The position numbers were made by a program, and so were the translations under genes. The notes below the pieces were generated by a model that saw only the letters and a list, made by a program, of their open reading frames with translations, ran no database searches and was not told where the DNA came from. A stretch of DNA of 64,000 nucleotides from Bradyrhizobium sp. (GTDB taxonomy: Bacteria; Pseudomonadota; Alphaproteobacteria; Rhizobiales; Xanthobacteraceae), in contig JAQGKC010000027.1 of the NCBI GenBank assembly GCA_028290305.1, forward strand, positions 1 to 64,000. The letters are read 5' to 3'. Of the stretch, positions 53,193 through 61,862 are shown one piece after another. Each line of letters begins with the position of its first letter. Positions within the stretch are counted from its first letter, which is position 1.

Positions 53193-54977
53193 ATGACACG
53201 GGGCACAACAGCGGCGATCGATCCTATCACGCTGCAGGTCATCGGCGGCGCGCTGCATTCGATCGCCGAACAAATGGGCAATGTCCTTTATCGGATGTCC
53301 TATTCTTCGATCATTCGCGAAAGCCAGGATCTGGGCGCCGGCCTGTTCGATTACGACTTCAATACGTTGTGCGAGTCGGATTCGACGCCGATGCATATCG
53401 GCTCGCTTCCCGGTTATCTGCGCGGCATCGAGAAGTCGATCCCGCTGAGTGCCTGGAAACCGGGCGACTGCGTCATTCACAACCATCCGTATTACGGGGC
53501 GAGCCATTCGCCCGACATTGCGATGGTGATGCCGGTGTTTTTCGACAACGAACTCGTAGGTTTCGCCGCGAATACGGCGCACCATGTCGATATCGGGGCG
53601 GCAACGCCCGGTCTGATCATCGACGTGCCCGACATGTTCGCGGAAGGCATGTTGTTCAACGGCATCAAGCTCTATGAAGAGGGCAAACGCAGCGAGAGCC
53701 TGTGGCGCTACATCCGGGACAACACCCGCGTGCCCAATCTGGTGATGGGGGATCTCGAGGCGCAGATCGCTTCGGCCGAATTGGGCGTCAAGCGCTTTCA
53801 GGAACTGCTCGTTACCTACGGCAAGGAGGAGGTATTTCAGACGACGCGGCAGTTAATGGATTACACCGAGGCGATGTTGCGCCGGGAGATCGCCAAGATT
53901 CCCGATGGCGACTACACGGCGGAAGGGTTCCTCGACGACGACGGGAGAACGCGCGGCGTGCATCTGCCGGTGAAGGTGACGGTGAAGAAGCGCGGCGACG
54001 GCGTGGAGGTCGATCTCACCGGTTCGGCGGCGCAATCGCCAACTGCGTTCAATGTTCCTTTCGAGGGATCGACCAAGGTAGCATGCTATTTCGCATTCCG
54101 TGCGCTGTTGCTCGACACCTATACGCATGAGGAGCATATCCCGCAGAACGAGGGGTCGTTCCGCCCGGTCAAGGTCACCGCTCCGCTCGGTACGATCTTC
54201 AATCCGATCGCCCCGGTCGCAGCAGAAGCCCGCTTCTGCCAGATCCAGCGCATTGTCGATCTGATCATCAAAGCGCTGTCGCCGGTCCTTCCCGACCGCT
54301 GTACCGCCGGCAATGCGGCGACGCTGTCGTTCGCGGCGTTCTCCGGGGTTCGCCCGAATGGCGAGTACTGGGTGTTTCTGGAAGTGAACGAGGCGGCGAT
54401 GGGCGGCCGTCCAAAATCGGATGGCCCCGATACGGTGGAAGAATTGATGCGCAACACGCGCAACAATCCGCTGGAAGATCTCGGCATGCATTTGCCGTTG
54501 ATCTGCGATCGCTATGAGTTGCGTGACGACGTTATGCCGGGAGCGGGCAAGTTCCGGGGCGGGCAGGGGGTGGTGAAATCGCAGCGTTTCCTGACGCCCG
54601 GATTCGTCACCCATGAGTCCGACAGGCATGACGATGCGCCGTGGGGCGTGTTCGGCGGCAAGTCGGGCTCCGGTGGCAAGTACGAGATTTACAATGCCAG
54701 CAAGCCGGACGAGATTGCTCAGTATCCGGCAAAATTCTCCGGATTGCGCGTGAGCGAAGGCGATGTCGCCTGCTATTTCTCACCGTCGGGGGGCGGCTAC
54801 GGCGATCCGCTGGAACGCCCCGCGCAGCAGGTCGTCGAAGATGTGCTCGACGATTTCATCACGCCCGAGCATGCGCGCGAAGCCTACGGCGTCGTCCTGA
54901 AATCCGCGGATAACGGCTTTGCCTGGGCGCTCGACGCGGCTGCAACGGACGCATTGCGGTCATCGATGCGAGGCTGA
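53193..54977 (+). CDS. hyuB: Hydantoinase/oxoprolinase B-type subunit
   Basis: A 594-residue HyuB-family protein starting near DPITLQVIGGALHSIAEQMG and containing NHPYYGASHSPDIAMVMPVF, GFAANTAHHVDIG with metal-type histidines, and GAGKFRGGQGVVKSQRF and SPSGGGYGDPLERP near the end. It forms the complex with HyuA that opens the ring or carboxylates. ATG 53193 has GGAGG eight bases upstream; ATG 53187 is too close to that site. Confidence 0.9.
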   Translation: MTRGTTAAIDPITLQVIGGALHSIAEQMGNVLYRMSYSSIIRESQDLGAGLFDYDFNTLCESDSTPMHIGSLPGYLRGIEKSIPLSAWKPGDCVIHNHPYYGASHSPDIAMVMPVFFDNELVGFAANTAHHVDIGAATPGLIIDVPDMFAEGMLFNGIKLYEEGKRSESLWRYIRDNTRVPNLVMGDLEAQIASAELGVKRFQELLVTYGKEEVFQTTRQLMDYTEAMLRREIAKIPDGDYTAEGFLDDDGRTRGVHLPVKVTVKKRGDGVEVDLTGSAAQSPTAFNVPFEGSTKVACYFAFRALLLDTYTHEEHIPQNEGSFRPVKVTAPLGTIFNPIAPVAAEARFCQIQRIVDLIIKALSPVLPDRCTAGNAATLSFAAFSGVRPNGEYWVFLEVNEAAMGGRPKSDGPDTVEELMRNTRNNPLEDLGMHLPLICDRYELRDDVMPGAGKFRGGQGVVKSQRFLTPGFVTHESDRHDDAPWGVFGGKSGSGGKYEIYNASKPDEIAQYPAKFSGLRVSEGDVACYFSPSGGGYGDPLERPAQQVVEDVLDDFITPEHAREAYGVVLKSADNGFAWALDAAATDALRSSMRG

Positions 54978-55023
54978 CGCCGCGCGCGATCCTGCAGAAC
55001 AGAGCCATCGAAGGAGGAATTTC

Positions 55024-55722
55024 ATGTCGCGCGTTATCGATCTTTCGCTTCTGATCGAAGACAATATGCCGGCGCATAAGCTGTTTCAGCGCCCGGTGTA
55101 CACGACCCACATCACCCATGAGAGCGCGAAGGCCCTCAATCTCGGGGTACCGGGCGACGCCATGACGTTCCAAACCAATTTCATCGCCATGGTCGATCAC
55201 GTCGGCACCCATGTCGACGCTTTCCGGCATGTCGGTCCCAACGGCATGTCCGTGGACGAGATGCCGCTCGATCTATTCATGGGCAAGGCCGTATGCTTCG
55301 ATCTGCGTCACATTCCCGATCTGGGCGAGATCACCATCGCGGATATGGAGAGGGCAGAAGCCAAGTGTGGCACGAAAGTGAATGGCCACATTGTGCTGCT
55401 CTGCACCGGATTCCATAAGCGAAATTATCCGTCGGTTGATAGTGTCTGGAAGAATCCGCTGCTGACCGTCGAAGCCACGCACTGGCTTCACGATCGCGGG
55501 TCACGGATGCACGGCGTCGAGGGGCCGTCGACGGACAAGCCGACCGACAACATCTTCGCGCAGCATCGGCTTTGCCGGGATCTCGGGATCTCGCATTGGG
55601 AGTGGCTCGTTAATCTGGAGGAACTGCTGGACGAAAAGGAGTTTCAATTCTTTGGCGTCCCTCTGAAATTCAAGGGCGGGTCGGGTTCGCCGGTGAGAGC
55701 CTTCGCGGTGCTGAATGGGTGA
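55024..55722 (+). CDS. Cyclase-family metal-dependent hydrolase
   Basis: A 232-residue member of the cyclase/kynurenine formamidase family. The metal motif is DHVGTHVDAFRHVGPNG (H-x-G-T-H-x-D). GVEGPSTDKP and the C-terminal FGVPLKFKGGSGSPVRAFAVL are usual for the family. Members hydrolyse arylformamides, cyclic amides or isatin. AAGGAGGAATTTC lies just before ATG 55024. It could complete the opening or deformylation after HyuAB. Confidence 0.88.
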   Translation: MSRVIDLSLLIEDNMPAHKLFQRPVYTTHITHESAKALNLGVPGDAMTFQTNFIAMVDHVGTHVDAFRHVGPNGMSVDEMPLDLFMGKAVCFDLRHIPDLGEITIADMERAEAKCGTKVNGHIVLLCTGFHKRNYPSVDSVWKNPLLTVEATHWLHDRGSRMHGVEGPSTDKPTDNIFAQHRLCRDLGISHWEWLVNLEELLDEKEFQFFGVPLKFKGGSGSPVRAFAVLNG

Positions 55723-55832
55723 TGCGCAGACTCTGTCGTCGGCGCGATCAACACGCATCAATATCGGCAGAACCAACGCGCAGCTACGCCTGAAATCAAT
55801 CGGTTAACCAGCGGCGGGGCGTTTTCAATTTG

Positions 55833-55842
55833 CAATATATTG
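55833..55842. promoter_or_regulatory. Palindrome in the gap before pxpA
   Basis: CAATATATTG is a perfect 10-bp palindrome 40 bases before the pxpA start, inside the 160-base gap after the cyclase gene. TATATT within it could serve as a -10 box, so the pxpA-carboxylase part may have its own regulated promoter. Confidence 0.3.
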
Positions 55843-55882
55843 AGGTCGTGCAACTTTCTCTAACTGGTCCATCGGAGGGCAC

Positions 55883-56617
55883 ATGGTTACGATCAATTGT
55901 GATATGGGCGAAGCGTTCGGGCTCTATCGGATGGGCGACGACGCGGGCCTGATGCCTTTGATTGACATCGCGAACGTGGCGTGCGGTTTCCATGCCTCCG
56001 ATTTCAACCACATGCGATCGACGGTGCGGCTAGCCAAGGCGCACGGCGTTGCGGTGGGTGCCCATCCCTCGCTGCCGGATTTGCAAGGGTTCGGCCGACG
56101 AGAGATGAAGATCGGGCGCGAGGAATTGGCCAACTGCCTGATCTACCAGATTGGCGCCTTGAAGGGCTTCCTCGATGCCGAAGGCATGGAGCTCAACCAT
56201 ATCAAGCCCCACGGTTCACTATACGGAATGGCCGCGCGCAACGAAGACACCGCGCACGCGATTTGCGACGCCGCGGATGTGTTCAAGACCCCCTTGCTCG
56301 GTATGGTGGGAACGCTGCATGAGACCATCTACTCCGCTCGCGGCCATCGCTTCCTGGCTGAATTCTACGCCGATCTCGACTACAACGATGAGGGAACGGT
56401 CATCATCACGCGTGAGCACGAGGCGAAAGATCCCGCCGTCGCGGCTGCCAAATGCCTGCGCGCCATCTCGGAAGGCAAGGTCACGACCGTCGGCGGCCAC
56501 GACGTTCGCGTCGGCGCTGCGACGATCTGCGTGCATTCAGACACGCCCAACGCCGTTGCGATAGCGTCGGCGGTGCGCGGTGCGGTCCCGCGTCAAGCCA
56601 ATCGATCTCAAGCCTGA
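55883..56617 (+). CDS. pxpA: PxpA/LamB-YcsF family 5-oxoprolinase subunit A
   Basis: A 244-residue LamB/YcsF protein with NCDMGEAFGLYRMGDDAGLMPL, NVACGFHASD, VAVGAHPSLPDLQGFGRREM and HIKPHGSLYG, which are the family hallmark motifs. In other bacteria PxpA acts with PxpB and PxpC to open 5-oxoproline with ATP. GGAGGG precedes ATG 55883. It heads the run pxpA-BCCP-biotin carboxylase-kipI-kipA. Whether the substrate is oxoproline or another lactam or ureide is open. Confidence 0.9.
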   Translation: MVTINCDMGEAFGLYRMGDDAGLMPLIDIANVACGFHASDFNHMRSTVRLAKAHGVAVGAHPSLPDLQGFGRREMKIGREELANCLIYQIGALKGFLDAEGMELNHIKPHGSLYGMAARNEDTAHAICDAADVFKTPLLGMVGTLHETIYSARGHRFLAEFYADLDYNDEGTVIITREHEAKDPAVAAAKCLRAISEGKVTTVGGHDVRVGAATICVHSDTPNAVAIASAVRGAVPRQANRSQA

Positions 56618-56626
56618 AAGGTTGCC

Positions 56627-56863
56627 ATGCCCAAAGAGCTTCTCGCTCCTCTGCCGGGAGTCTTTTATCGCAAGCCGGCTCCCGACAAGCCGGCTTACAA
56701 ATCCGAGGGCGACGTCGTCGCGGTCGGCGACGTCGTCGGACTGATTGAAGTGATGAAGTCGTTCATCGAGGTCCAAGCTGAAGCGAGCGGCAAGATCGTT
56801 CGCTTTGTCGTCGGCAATGAAGAGCCCATTATGGCTGGTCAGCTGCTCCTGGAGATCGAATAG
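56627..56863 (+). CDS. Stand-alone biotin carboxyl carrier protein
   Basis: A 78-residue biotinyl domain, much shorter than AccB (about 150), without the N-terminal membrane/linker part. The biotin lysine is in LIEVMKSFIEV, where the usual motif is EAMKM, and the fold repeats SEGDVVAVGDVV and GNEEPIMAGQLLLEIE. It lies nine bases after pxpA and two bases before the biotin carboxylase gene. It would carry carboxybiotin from that enzyme to the KipI/KipA-type subunits. Confidence 0.87.
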   Translation: MPKELLAPLPGVFYRKPAPDKPAYKSEGDVVAVGDVVGLIEVMKSFIEVQAEASGKIVRFVVGNEEPIMAGQLLLEIE

Positions 56864-56865
56864 GC

Positions 56866-58251
56866 ATGCCCATCTCCCGATTGCTGATCGCAAATCGCGG
56901 GGAGATCGCCGTGCGCATTCAGCGCGCGGCGCGGGAACTTGGCATCAAAACCATTCAGGTTCACAGCGCCGTCGACGCCGACTCGCTGGCGGTTCACATG
57001 GCCGATGAAGCGGTCAATATCGGTCCATTCCAGGTGGCGAAATCCTATCTCAACATCGAAGCCGTTCTTGCCGCGGCCAAGGCGACCGGCGCGGACGCGA
57101 TTCATCCGGGTTATGGCTTTTTGTCGGAGAATCCGGTGTTCGCGGACGCGGTAGAGGCAGCCGGGTTGATTTTCGTCGGTCCGAAAGCCGAGACGATCCG
57201 GACCATGGGCGACAAGGCGGCGGCGCGCGGTGCGGCGCAGAGGGCGGGCGTGCCTGTGGTGCCCGGTTCCGATGGTCGTGTCGCAGATCTTGATGAAGCG
57301 GTGATGCTCGCGGAGCAAATCGGTTTTCCCATCATGATCAAAGCCTCGGCGGGCGGCGGCGGACGCGGCATTCGTATCGCCGAGACCGTCGAAGCGCTCG
57401 GCGCGGCGCTCAATCAGGCCGCCGCCGAGGCCAAGGCAGCTTTCGGGGATGCCGGGCTCTATCTGGAAAAGTTCATTGGCAACGCGCGGCATATCGAAGT
57501 GCAAATTCTCGGCGACGGCGTTGATGCGATTCATTGCTATGAACGGGAATGCTCGCTGCAGCGGCGTCGGCAAAAAGTCTGGGAAGAAGCTCCAGCCTCG
57601 GTGCTTTCGCGCGATGTGCGGGAAGCGCTCTGCGCCTCGGCCGTCGCGCTTGCCAGGTCCGTGAACTACCGGGGCGCCGGAACGCTGGAATATCTCTATG
57701 ACGAGGAAAGCCGAAGCTTCTATTTCATCGAAATGAACACCCGCATCCAGGTCGAGCATCCCGTAACCGAGATGATCACCGGGATCGATCTGGTGCGCGA
57801 GATGATCCTGATCGCCGGCGGCGAATCGTTAGGTTATCAGCAGAGTGACGTGCGCTTGCGCGGACACGCGATCGAGGTTCGTATCAATGCGGAGGACGGC
57901 GAGCGCGACTTTCGTCCGTCGCCCGGCAAGGTGACCGCGCTGCAGGCTCCCGGCGGCATGGGCACGCGCTTCGATACGCTGCTTTATGCCGGCTATACGA
58001 TACTGCCCTTCTACGATTCCCTGCTCGGCAAGCTGATCGTTTGGGACACCTCGCGCGAAACGGCGCTGCGCCGCCTCCGCCGCGCGCTTGGCGAATTGAA
58101 AATCGACGGCATTATTACGACGGCACCCTTACTTCGGCGCCTCGTGGAAGCACCCGAGGTTCGTGCGGGAGCGTTTCACACGCGTTGGCTGGAGCAATGG
58201 CTGATGACGACGAAGCCGCAAGACGCCATGATGGAGAAAAGCAACCGATGA
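56866..58251 (+). CDS. Biotin carboxylase subunit
   Basis: A 461-residue AccC-like ATP-grasp enzyme: LLIANRGEIAVRI N-terminal domain, IHPGYGFLSENP, the glycine-rich ATP lid MIKASAGGGGRGIRI, EKFIGNARHIEVQ, the catalytic ERECSLQRRRQKVWEEAP and EMNTRIQVEHPVTEMITGIDLV. All active-site motifs are present. It carboxylates biotin on the adjacent carrier protein. Linked to KipI/KipA rather than to an acyl-CoA carboxyltransferase, which points to an amide or urea-type N-carboxylation. Overlaps the next gene by ATGA. Confidence 0.9.
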   Translation: MPISRLLIANRGEIAVRIQRAARELGIKTIQVHSAVDADSLAVHMADEAVNIGPFQVAKSYLNIEAVLAAAKATGADAIHPGYGFLSENPVFADAVEAAGLIFVGPKAETIRTMGDKAAARGAAQRAGVPVVPGSDGRVADLDEAVMLAEQIGFPIMIKASAGGGGRGIRIAETVEALGAALNQAAAEAKAAFGDAGLYLEKFIGNARHIEVQILGDGVDAIHCYERECSLQRRRQKVWEEAPASVLSRDVREALCASAVALARSVNYRGAGTLEYLYDEESRSFYFIEMNTRIQVEHPVTEMITGIDLVREMILIAGGESLGYQQSDVRLRGHAIEVRINAEDGERDFRPSPGKVTALQAPGGMGTRFDTLLYAGYTILPFYDSLLGKLIVWDTSRETALRRLRRALGELKIDGIITTAPLLRRLVEAPEVRAGAFHTRWLEQWLMTTKPQDAMMEKSNR

Positions 58252-59123
58252 ACAGTCGCTATTCGTTTGGAGGCGATGAACATATCTTCGTCGAGTGCGA
58301 CGAAGCGATGTCGCTGGAAGCCTTCTTCAAGAGCTTGTCGGTCACCAAGGCGGTGCGCGCCGCCCAGATTCGCGGCGTCACCGAAATATGTTCGGCCAAC
58401 GCCTCGTTCCAGATCAAGTTCGATCCCGACATCATCAAGCCCGACGATCTCTTGCGCGAGTTGAAATCGATTGAAGCCACTGCCAGTGGTGGTGATTCCT
58501 CGCTCAAGACCCGCATTATCGAGATCCCGGTCCTGTACAACGATCCCTGGACGCACGAAACGCTGATGCGTTTTCGCGATCGCCATCAGGCGCCTGAGAT
58601 GACCGACGTCGAATACACCGCCAAGATCAATCACCTCGACGGCGTCGATGGTTTTGTGAAGGCGCATTCGGGCGCCCCCTGGTTTGTATCGATGGTCGGG
58701 TTCGTGGCGGGCCTGCCCTTCCTCTATCAGATGGTCGAGCGTCAGCGACAAATCCAGTCACCGAAATATCTGCGGCCACGCACCGATACGCCCAAGCTGA
58801 CGGTCGGGCATGGCGGATGCTTCGGCTGTATCTATTCGGTGCGAGGCGCCGGAGGCTATCAGATGTTCGGCATCACGCCGATGCCGATCTATGATCCCAA
58901 TCAGGAGATCAAGTATCTTAGGGATTTCATGTGCCTGTTCAGTCCGGGCGATATCGTAAAGTGGCGGCCGATCGATCGCACCGAATACGATCAAACGGTC
59001 GCCGACGTCGAGGCTGGGAAATTTACGCCGCGGATGACCAACGTCACATTTTCGCTGGACGACTTCCAGGCCGACATCGACAGAACCAACGCCAAGCTGA
59101 CGGGGGCGCTCTATGGCCATTAA
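58248..59123 (+). CDS. pxpB: PxpB/KipI-type subunit (AHS1 domain)
   Basis: A 291-residue KipI/AHS1-family protein. An N-terminal helix-sheet domain is followed by the cyclophilin-like part with ARIIEIPVLYN-type TRIIEIPVLYND, VSMVGFVAGLPFLYQM, and VGHGGCFGCIYSVRGAGGYQMFGITPMPIYDP. In urea carboxylase the same domain is the first half of the carboxyltransferase; in PxpABC it works in oxoproline opening. Slightly longer than stand-alone KipI (about 220-240). ATG 58248 overlaps the carboxylase gene, and the next gene overlaps by 11 bases. Confidence 0.87.
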   Translation: MNSRYSFGGDEHIFVECDEAMSLEAFFKSLSVTKAVRAAQIRGVTEICSANASFQIKFDPDIIKPDDLLRELKSIEATASGGDSSLKTRIIEIPVLYNDPWTHETLMRFRDRHQAPEMTDVEYTAKINHLDGVDGFVKAHSGAPWFVSMVGFVAGLPFLYQMVERQRQIQSPKYLRPRTDTPKLTVGHGGCFGCIYSVRGAGGYQMFGITPMPIYDPNQEIKYLRDFMCLFSPGDIVKWRPIDRTEYDQTVADVEAGKFTPRMTNVTFSLDDFQADIDRTNAKLTGALYGH

Positions 59124-60081
59124 AGTCGTCAAACCCGGCCTGTCGACCACGGTGCAGGACCTCGGCCGACCCGGCTACTATCATATCGGCATTCCGATCT
59201 CGGGCGGCATGGACCGGTTCGCGCTATGCGCCGCCAATTGGCTGGTCGGCAACAAGGAAGACGCCGCTGTTCTCGAAGTGGCTTATCAGGGGCCCGAGCT
59301 GGAGTTCACGTCCGATGCTACAGTCGCGGTCACCGGCGCCGAATTGCCGCCGAAGGTGGACGGGCAGTCGCGCGCAATCTGGACTTCCTTCAAGATCAGG
59401 AAGGGCCAGACCCTGGCATTTGACTTTCTGAAGGCGGGAGCGCGCGGCTATATCGCTATCTCGGGAGGCATCGATGTCCCGGTCGTTCTCGGTTCGCGCT
59501 CGACCTATGCGCTTGGCGCCCTCGGTGGATATCACGGCCGCAAGATCGCCGTGGGCGACGAACTGGCTTTGGGCTCTGGCGGAGAGATCGCCGAAGGCCG
59601 GACGGTCTCGCCGGGGTTACGTCGTGCGCCCGGTTCTCCCGCAGAATTGCGCATGATGACGGGCCTTTATTGGCATCGCATCACGAAACTGGCAGGCCAG
59701 CATTTCTTCGAGGATACCTGGAAAGTGGCGCCGGAGGCTGATCGGATCGGTTACCGCTTCCGTGGCGGGCGACCGTTCGACTTTGTACCCCGGGAACCGC
59801 CGTTTGGGGCTGGCTCCGACCCCTCCAACATCGTCGATGCCTGCTACCCCTATGGTTCTGTTCAGGTGCCGGGCGGAACCGAGCCGATCATGTTGCATCG
59901 CGACGCGGTCTCTGGCGGCGGCTACTTCATGATCGGCACTATCATTTCCGCCGACATGGATCTGGTCGGGCAATTACAGCCGAACGCCAGCGCGCGCTTC
60001 ACCCCGGTTACGATGGAGCAGGCATTGGCAGCCCGACATGACCGAGAAAGGCTGCTCAACGAGATCCGCGAAAGTCTCTAA
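59113..60081 (+). CDS. pxpC: PxpC/KipA-type subunit (AHS2 domain)
   Basis: A 322-residue KipA/AHS2-family protein: VVKPGLSTTVQDLGRPGYYHIGIPISGGMDRFAL at the N-terminus, YIAISGGIDVPVVLGSRSTYALGALGG, and YPYGSVQVPGGTEPIMLHRDAVSGGGYFMIGTI. It pairs with the KipI subunit. Together with the biotin carrier and biotin carboxylase it gives every domain of urea carboxylase apart from the fused arrangement. Last gene of the tight run that begins at 55883. Confidence 0.9.
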   Translation: MAIKVVKPGLSTTVQDLGRPGYYHIGIPISGGMDRFALCAANWLVGNKEDAAVLEVAYQGPELEFTSDATVAVTGAELPPKVDGQSRAIWTSFKIRKGQTLAFDFLKAGARGYIAISGGIDVPVVLGSRSTYALGALGGYHGRKIAVGDELALGSGGEIAEGRTVSPGLRRAPGSPAELRMMTGLYWHRITKLAGQHFFEDTWKVAPEADRIGYRFRGGRPFDFVPREPPFGAGSDPSNIVDACYPYGSVQVPGGTEPIMLHRDAVSGGGYFMIGTIISADMDLVGQLQPNASARFTPVTMEQALAARHDRERLLNEIRESL

Positions 60082-60584
60082 AGCATCGTTGCGGCGACCG
60101 GAGAGTACCAGTCTTGACGGGAAGCGGTCGCGCAGCGGCCGCTCGGGCAGGCCACTCGAGCGGCGGGACACCAAAGCCGGGCATCTCAGGCGCCAATGGA
60201 ATATTTGATCCGCGGCGCTGGGCACCGGCACTTCCGCGTCGACTCTAACTTCAACCGCGCAGAAAGGGGCGGCGCTCGGCGATCACAGCTAATCGCATAC
60301 CCGCAAGCCTCTTTCTTCTCAGGATATTCAATTGACAACTAAGAAAAATTTTCTAATCATCCGCGGGCCTTAATAACAGGAGCAATTCGCTTTGAATGGC
60401 CTCAGCCGTATGATCGCAGAGAAGCCTGTTCTTGGGCTGGCGCAGCCCGGCGCCGCCGAATATTCGGGCGCTCCGGCGGCCAAGACGAGACAGCAAACGG
60501 TTTTGTCTCAGGTTTGTTTCAACGACCACGCGCGGACCACCTGACCAACTCCCGGCGGAAAGCAATCAATAGGGTAAGAGGCCC
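60082..60584. other. 503-bp gap between pxpC and the amidohydrolase gene
   Basis: No supported gene. It contains the candidate promoter/operator at 60332-60359. The first 250 bases hold GC-rich inverted segments but nothing recognised. Confidence 0.4.
60332..60359 (+). promoter_or_regulatory. Candidate promoter with palindrome in the spacer
   Basis: TTGACA (60332-60337) is followed after 16 bases by TAATCA (60354-60359), a plausible -35/-10 pair. The spacer contains AGAAAA-A-TTTTCT, a 6-1-6 palindrome that could be an operator blocking the promoter. It would drive the amidohydrolase-amidase genes from a leader of about 220 bases. Confidence 0.35.
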
Positions 60585-61862
60585 ATGGATCTCGTTCTCA
60601 AAAATGCGCGCCTCGTCGGCATGGAGGACAGCCTCACCGACATCGGCATCGACAAAGGCAAGATTGTCGCATTGTCTCCCGCACTCTCGGCCGAAGGCGC
60701 AACCATCGACCTCGGCGGGCGGCTGGTCTCCGCCGGATTCATCGAAACCCACATCCATCTCGACAAGTCCTGCGTCCTCGACCGCTGCAAGTCGGGTCGA
60801 GGCGATCTGGAGGAGGCAATCGCTGAGGGCGCCAAGGCCAAGCTGGCCTTCACGCCAGAGGATGTGTATGCGCGTGCGAAGCGCACTTTGGAGAAGGCTA
60901 TTCTTCAGGGGACGACGCATATGCGCACCCACCTGGAAGTTGACCCCGGTGTCGGACTGCGCAGCCTCGAAGGCGTGATGCCATTGATCAAGGAATATGC
61001 GTGGGCCATCGATCTTGATATCTGCGTTTTTCCGCAAGAGGGCCTGCTCAGCAATTCCGGCACCGACGAACTGATGATGGAGGCGCTCAAGCGCGGTTGC
61101 CGCGTGGTGGGCGGCGCGCCCTACACCGACAGCAATCCGCCTGGGCAGATCGATCGTGTCTTCGAGATGGCGCGCGAGTTCGATATCGACATCGACATGC
61201 ATCTCGATTTCGGTCCGACCGCCGACAACATGGATCTAGAGCATGTCTGCCGCCGCACCGACGAACACAAATACGGTGGCCGCGTCGCCATTGGCCATGT
61301 CACCAAGGCGGCCAGTCTTTCCATGCCCGCCTTCGATGCCGTGGCCAAGCGACTGTCGGACTCCGGGGTAACGGTCACGGTGCTGCCGTCCACCGACCTG
61401 TTTCTGATGGGACGCAGCCATACGCATGACCACAATGTGCCGCGCGGCGTCGTGCCGGCGCACAAGCTGCTGCATCACGGCGTCAACTGCACTCTGTCGA
61501 GCAACAATATTCTCAATCCGTTTACGCCATTCGGCGACTGTTCACTGCTCCGCATGGCCAATCTGTATGCCAATATTTGCCAGGTCGGTAAGCAGTCCGA
61601 CATGAAGGCTTGCTTCGACATGGTCACGCGACGACCGGCGCATCTGATGCGCCTCAAGGACTACGGCGCGGCTGTCGGCAAATCCGCCGATCTGATCGTG
61701 CTGGACGCGATCGATCCAGCCATGGCGGTGGCAGAACTGACGCCGGTTCTGTATGCCTTCAAGCGTGGCCGCCAGACGGTCTCGCGTCAGCCTGCCAAAT
61801 TGCACAGGCCGTCCAAACGACCCCCTCAACGCGTTCACGCGTCACACCCACGTCGCGCTTGA
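60585..61862 (+). CDS. Amidohydrolase, cytosine deaminase-like
   Basis: A 425-residue amidohydrolase-superfamily enzyme. The metal site is FIETHIHLDKS (H-x-H), with further candidate ligands in MRTHLEVDP, DMHLDFGPTADN and AIGHVTKA; SSNNILNPFTPFGDCSLL holds the conserved aspartate-type end of the barrel. The HIHLDK pattern is typical of the cytosine deaminase/cyclic-amide deaminase group. The last 20 or so residues (after QTVSRQPAKLHRP) are not family-like and run through the start of the amidase gene, suggesting that the original stop was lost. Confidence 0.82.
   Translation: MDLVLKNARLVGMEDSLTDIGIDKGKIVALSPALSAEGATIDLGGRLVSAGFIETHIHLDKSCVLDRCKSGRGDLEEAIAEGAKAKLAFTPEDVYARAKRTLEKAILQGTTHMRTHLEVDPGVGLRSLEGVMPLIKEYAWAIDLDICVFPQEGLLSNSGTDELMMEALKRGCRVVGGAPYTDSNPPGQIDRVFEMAREFDIDIDMHLDFGPTADNMDLEHVCRRTDEHKYGGRVAIGHVTKAASLSMPAFDAVAKRLSDSGVTVTVLPSTDLFLMGRSHTHDHNVPRGVVPAHKLLHHGVNCTLSSNNILNPFTPFGDCSLLRMANLYANICQVGKQSDMKACFDMVTRRPAHLMRLKDYGAAVGKSADLIVLDAIDPAMAVAELTPVLYAFKRGRQTVSRQPAKLHRPSKRPPQRVHASHPRRA

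Noticed and set aside
56627..58251. Acetyl-CoA carboxylase AccB-AccC pair
   Set aside because: The carrier is only 78 residues, lacks the AccB N-terminal part and has EVMKS instead of EAMKM, and the pair is embedded between pxpA and kipI/kipA, so a role in fatty acid synthesis is unlikely.
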